Assembly: GCA_965153455.1 (NCBI GenBank)
Contig: OZ234499.1
Coordinates: 2,343,731-2,407,730, forward strand
DNA: 64,000 bases
Direction: 5' to 3'
Source: Sphagnum compactum
Lineage: Eukaryota > Bryophyta > Sphagnopsida > Sphagnales
Made by a program: the position numbers and the translations under genes
The notes under the pieces: model-generated
Databases searched by the model: none
The model's input: only the letters and a program-made list of their open reading frames with translations
Told to the model about the DNA's origin: nothing
Shown here: positions 58,346-64,000 of the stretch, piece by piece
How the letters are laid out: each line of letters begins with the position of its first letter
Position numbering within the stretch: the stretch's first letter is position 1

Positions 58346-61300
58346 GGGATGCAAATTGGTGGGGAAAGTATTGAATTTTTCTTTTTGAATATGGTGTTGA
58401 AAAAAAAAACTTTAAAAAGACAAAGATATGCAAAGACGCCTTTTCATGCCTCTTAACCTAGGAATGGGCTAAACAAATTCCAGTTTTGAAATTGTTCAGG
58501 TGACAACCATCATTTATGAAACTTAAAGTTGTTTTACTTAAATGAATTTTGATAATAACCACATTTGAGATTTCTCAAAATTTTGGTAAATATCAAGGTG
58601 GAGTCAAAAGCCTTACCTCCTTTTTGCTTTGGCCATAAAAACCTTTAAGACGCTACCAAAAGATGTCCCTATACACCAAACGATTTCACTGGATTTTGAG
58701 TGGATTCATTGGTTGTAATGAATGAGGACTAGTGAAGAAGCAATGAATTCACTGGTCTAATGAACACGGACTAGTGAACTGCACCCACATTATGTAGTAG
58801 TGGGAGGAAAAAGAATCCAAACACGTTGTTCATAAATCAAATAATATGTTTTTGCATTTTGGTTGAACTTGTGGTGTTGTTCAAGTCCAATCCTTAGGTT
58901 AGAGGGTGTAAGGATTTAAGTAACTACGGGTCTAATGTCTAGGGTGTTAATTAAGGTTACGTTTAAGTGTTTTAAGGTTAGGATAAAATGTGTGATTTTT
59001 AATACAAGTTACAATGATTATCATCACATAATTACCTCCATGGTTGGAAAATCAAAAGTTAATTTTGAAATGGAATTCCAAGGGAAAAAATATTTTGATG
59101 GGATAATTTTTATAGCTTAATAAATATCCTAGTACTTTTTTAATTACTACTGATAGGTTGGGATTTATCATTTCCTATTCACTAAGGGGTAAATGCAAGG
59201 TATGGTGGCTTGCTTTTGTGATGAATGATGTTTTTTTATAGGTACGTTTTGCCCAAATGTGTGTATGGTGATTAATATGTCCTTGGATATATTAATTGGG
59301 ACTTGAATTGAAATTAACAACTTGATTATGAGCATTTATGTCAAATTATTTTTTAATAAATAGTTTGTTCACTAATAATAATGAACTTTTGAAGTTTGAA
59401 AATATGGAATGGTCATTTAGTTGCAAAACCTTACAGATCAATTTGTGTCAATTTTCATTCTACATTCTTGTTACTGACTTAGTTTGTGTTATAGTATGAA
59501 ATGATAAATTCAAATCAAAAGCCATTATTTGTTAACTTTAACCAAATCATAATTTGGGACTTTTGAATGGTTTGAATTGGACCATATTTTCATAATTCCA
59601 TATGAGTTACAATTAAATTTTTTTCAATTTTTTTCTCCCAAAACATATGTTTTTGAAAGTTTTACTTGGGGCATTGTTCACATGAACTTTGCAGGTTTTC
59701 CTTTTAAGATTTCAAAATTGAAAAATGCCGTCAACATTTTTTTATGTAAGTTTTGACCTAGGTTTTTGAACATTCATAGGTGGGCAAATATTTATTAATT
59801 AAATATTACAATAATGTCATCTAAAAAAATAACAACAATGTCCATTTGAACATTTTTTATTGGACTTTGTACTAACTTAAATGGGGTGTAAGTTCTACCA
59901 TTTTTTATCTCGTGTGCCGTGCATTCACCCTAGGGGATGAAACTACTAAGATTAGTTAATATTTAAAGATAAAATAATGAACAACTAATTTGTCATTAAC
60001 TAAGGATAATGAAAAAAAATTGGATGAATGAGGAAATTTAAGAAGGGATTTCAAAATGCCTTGTGGCTTATTAGTTGAGGGAACCTTGTTGGTTCTTCAT
60101 TTAGAGTCTCATTTTCATTCCCATTTTCTCTACTTGTTTTGGTGTGGAATGTTCATTCCTTCTTCTTTATTAATTTTTTTAAAAATAGAAAAAAAAAATT
60201 GATATTTTTGTAAGGAAGCATGTAAGGTGTTCAATGGAGGTTTGTGACTTTTTTTTTCTTTTTATTTTGCTTGAGCTTCTTGGTGAAATGAGATACTTGG
60301 TTTTTCTATGTAAAAGATTATGGTTCAATTTTATTAGAATTTTTCTTCCCAAAAGGATGGTAGCTATAGCCATGTAAGGTAGCAACAATGGTGGACAGAA
60401 GCTCACAATTGACATTTGATTTTTCACTTGTGCATTACTTTATACATCACATTTTACACATGCATTATTTTTTGCATGATGATGAAAGGAGTGAAAAGTG
60501 AATGATGTTTTCAACTTCTATCCTATCTTTTGTGAATGTTTGCATTATGATTTTATAGGACTTTAATAATTCTTTTACAAACTAACTAGGTAGATTATGT
60601 TATTTTTTTAGGGTTTTTCCAGTTAATTCTCTTTGTGCAATATTTTTTGTGAAAATGTAAAACTCATTTGAAAATGAAAATAAAATGGGTGAGAATGAGC
60701 ATGTCTTGTGAAAATGATTTCATTATGAAACTACAATACATTATTGCAATTTAAAAATTACATTGGAATTTTTGTAATAAATGTGTTAAATCAATGTCAT
60801 GTCTTTACATCTGAAATAAATTGAACATCACAAAATCAAATGTAACTATGAAAATAATTAGATGTTGTCACATGTAGAATGAATTTCATTGTTGTAAAAA
60901 TTAATTATCCTAATGAAATTTATATTTGAATTTATGGCCAAAATGTTTTTTGGTGAATTTTGCCACTATGGTGATTAATTTTTTCAAAAACATTTGGAGG
61001 TTTTAGATTGTCCAATTTTGACTAAATGCAGTGTTTTTTTTGGCAATATTTTGACCTCACAAAGTTGAAAACAAAATCTTTATGTATGGACCAAATTGAA
61101 ACATTAAAAATAATTTAATATGTTATAAAATTAGCAAATAAATACATTATAAAAATTAGATTAAATGATGAAACTAGATAAATTAAAAAAATAGATATAA
61201 TGTTCATATTTTCATTATTAACCCAAAATAAAATTTGAATCACTACACCTGAATTTTTGAAATAAGTATTATATTTTGATCTATTTTTTATTATCTTATT

Positions 61301-64000
61301 TATATTTAAAAAGTGGCTAAATTCAATAATTGATCACGTGTTCATGATTTTACTATTATTAACACACTAATTGATGTTGAGTTGTATCTTCAATTATGGT
61401 AGTCCACAATGGCTAGCCTTAATTCATGTGAATGGTGCATGATCATGATAAATCATAGTGCATTATTTTTTTATTAAAAGATGTAAAAATTCACTTAACA
61501 TCCTTAATCCAAAAGTTTCTTTTTTTACCATAATCACATTAGGTTTTTAAATAATACAATGATCATTAGTACATTACAATTTTGTTTGGAGTTTGATAAT
61601 AAAAAAAACTAAATGGAAAGACGGTCCCAACTTCCAACATTTAGTAAAGAATTTTAAATAAGTAACTACCCATTTGACTATCCAAACACCCAATCAACTT
61701 GGTTTATACCATTATCTTATATTTCATCTTACATTATTATTGTGAGAATTTTCTATAATTTATTGTAATATTTTCAAACTCCCATGGTGCTAATTTGTGT
61801 TGTTAATTCAAAAAAATGTAAAGGGATTAAAAGGGCAATGCAAAGTTTGCCACTAATTCAAGCATATCAATTATTTATAAGGAAATTAAAAGAGGATGCA
61901 AAGCGTGCCACTTGATTAATATGAGTGAATTGGCTCTTCAACCATTTAAGGGATAACTACATCCTTCCAATTAGTTATTGAATACAGTAAAAAGTTCAAC
62001 ATTATTTTGAGAAATAATGGGTTTTTGGTAAGTCAGCACCTACAAATATTGTACCATGGTAAATATTAATGAATTGTTTTTTGAATTTTGACCTAGTTAT
62101 CAATCTAATTATTAATAATTTATAAAACGGTAATTGATTTTTGTATTATTAATTGGTAACCTAATTGATTGGTTTTATAATTTAAAAATCTAATAACCTA
62201 CTTGGAACCTACATGGATGACCCAGGTTATCATCCATGTACTTTTCAAAGATTTATTCCAAAGGACTTTATTTTTAGATCTTTTATTATTTTTACAACAC
62301 ATATCGAGTCCCTCAAAAAACTACCTTTAAAAGTCCATGTATAAAAACATTGGTGCTTGACTAGTCCATGTGCTATAGTTTCAAAAGTCCACATGCTTAA
62401 CTTAAAAGGATGGTAAACACCCCCTAACAAGTTCTATCCATCGCTGGTTTCAAGCCTAACAGTGTAGCCCTGCAAAGGACTGTGTTGTTTTGCCACATGG
62501 TATGACTTTTTTAATATAAAAGTTATTTAAATTTTAAAAAAATTGTATTGTCCTTAACACCTAAATCTATGCTAGTGGCTAGTACCATGTTCTATGCTTG
62601 GGAAGTTCAAATTTCAAATCTATTAATTCATTGCAAAATCAAAAAATCGTTGGTAGACCACCTTTCATCAAAAAAATTCTTGGTGACCTTTTAATCTAAC
62701 CTTGCATGCTTGGTTAACTTCTTTTGAAATTTTTAATAACTTTTCAATCCTTCAATGCCAACATCTTTTCCTTTTACTGCATATGTTTTTTAATAGTTGT
62801 TTCCTTGTGGGCTAGCTTTTGTTAAAGGCCACCATAATATAATTTGATTAATTTATCAACGATTCTTCCCTTGAGACATGGCTCATAAGCTTGCACAGGG
62901 CTTCTAGCAAAGACAAAAAAAGAAACACATGGTTATTAAGCTACAAAACAGCCTTAATGTTAAAGTGATCAAATCTATGGGGTTCATTTTAGTCGATGAA
63001 CTATTTGGATCATTGCACAACCTTGAGACAAAAACTTTGCAATGTGCTCACACTTCAAAACATTGATGTTAACATGGTAGTGGCAAACATTCTCATCAAA
63101 TGGAATTGATTAAGCCAAAAAAAAAAACCTCCTCAATGTGCAAATCGACTTAATTGAATTTTATATTAGGTCTTTTTATTTAAAAAAAAAATTCATTGGG
63201 ATGCATCTTATTTGCCATAACATATGGGTAAAAGGCCATATTATAGTCACCTTGAACCCCTTGCACATGTTATGTGGGTTTAAGTTTTGAATGTCATTTT
63301 GAACAGTTTGAAACATTAAGAGGAAAGACATGACTTGTGTGTGATAAAAGTGTAATAAAATCCAAACCCATGTGTTTTGCCTTATGCATGACATCTATTG
63401 TAATGTGTGAATTATAGCCATTTAAAACCAACAAGTGTTAGTTATGTTCAAGTTATCTTCGCATGCCCAAACAAATATGATGAAATGTGAAATCCATTTC
63501 TCAAACAAAATGGTGGTCATCCATGTTTTGTAGTTCCAATCTCACATTTTTCAATGAAATTTTAGCAAAATTGTTTACCTTTGGAAATATAGAAATTTGG
63601 AGTGAATTCCTTATAGTTCTGATGCAAGACAACACATATAATTACTCATTCTCGTTTGGTGTAATCAAGTGCATGGATTTGGAGCTCATCTTAACTAGAT
63701 TTGCACACCCCCATTTGTCCCAACTTGTGCACCTAATTCATCACAGTTTCAAATATGATCTAGTTAATAGGTGTGTGCATTGTAAATCTTGATTAGGTCT
63801 ATGTAGAATGATGCAATGTTTGTTGGGCACAACCCCTTTGCACAACCAACTTCTAGACCCATGGGTGACCTTTAATCATAGGTCAAGAATGTGCTTCTTG
63901 AATCATTTGAACCACCCCCACCTAAGAATGCCATTTTTGAAAGGAGTAATCCTTTGTTGTGTAATTTTAGTCACCTTAAGTTTCAATTGTGTGAATGTTA
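58346..64000. other. AT-rich gap, no supportable gene
   Basis: No protein, RNA gene, or clear element is recognised on either strand. Frames of 60-100 codons here are short, AT-biased and without motifs. Confidence 0.5.

Overview
The window reads as nuclear DNA of a land plant. The genes are split by spliceosomal introns with GT or GC donors and mostly TGCAG acceptors. The products are plant types: a thylakoid STN8-type kinase, a plastid-type transaldolase with an N-terminal extension, a plant ABCB half-clade transporter and a plant eEF1B beta/delta subunit. The gaps between genes are long, AT-rich and full of degenerate tandem repeats. I lean towards a bryophyte or another seed-free plant because of compact introns of roughly 150-500 bp and the repeat style. 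The sequence alone does not settle the species. I recognise no bacterial, organellar or viral gene.

Layout. 1-583 (minus): 5' part of an eEF1B beta/delta gene, cut by the window edge, with an array of palindrome-bearing repeats upstream (761-1400). 1437-6930: repeat-rich gap. About 6,930-15,570 (plus): a complete 13-exon ABCB transporter, 1,331 aa when joined. 15,571-30,300: 3' flank and a long AT-rich gap with satellites, inverted repeats and simple repeats. About 30,300-31,700 (plus): a small gene for a 107-aa protein with the SFRRQGSSG motif. 31,700-34,500: non-coding, with two strong hairpins and a C25 run. 34,553-35,831 (minus): two-exon AlkA-type DNA-3-methyladenine glycosylase. About 37,220-38,450 (plus): a telo-box-bearing, apparently non-coding unit with a UUCG-tetraloop hairpin. 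38,500-40,850: short tandem duplications. About 40,900-46,619 (plus): eight-exon transaldolase. 47,000-52,480: AT-rich gap. 52,480-53,890: two tandem-repeat arrays directly upstream of STN8. 54,271-56,862 (plus): four-exon STN8 kinase with a GC-AG first intron. 56,863-64,000: AT-rich gap.

The genes do not form a pathway cluster. They are ordinary housekeeping and photosynthesis-related plant genes: translation, membrane transport, DNA repair, pentose-phosphate pathway, and photosystem II phosphorylation. I joined exons by hand using splice-site consensus, reading frame and family conservation. For ABCB, transaldolase, STN8 and the glycosylase every junction keeps frame.

I did not find a convincing new biological system. 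The most unusual signals are these: a roughly 250-300 bp dispersed element shared by an ABCB intron, the ABCB 3' flank and an STN8 intron; a pair of long hairpins with identical 13-nt spacers (32.1 and 33.0 kb); a telo-box transcription unit with stable RNA hairpins (37.2-38.4 kb); a nested hairpin element in the transaldolase leader; and minisatellites immediately upstream of eEF1B and STN8.
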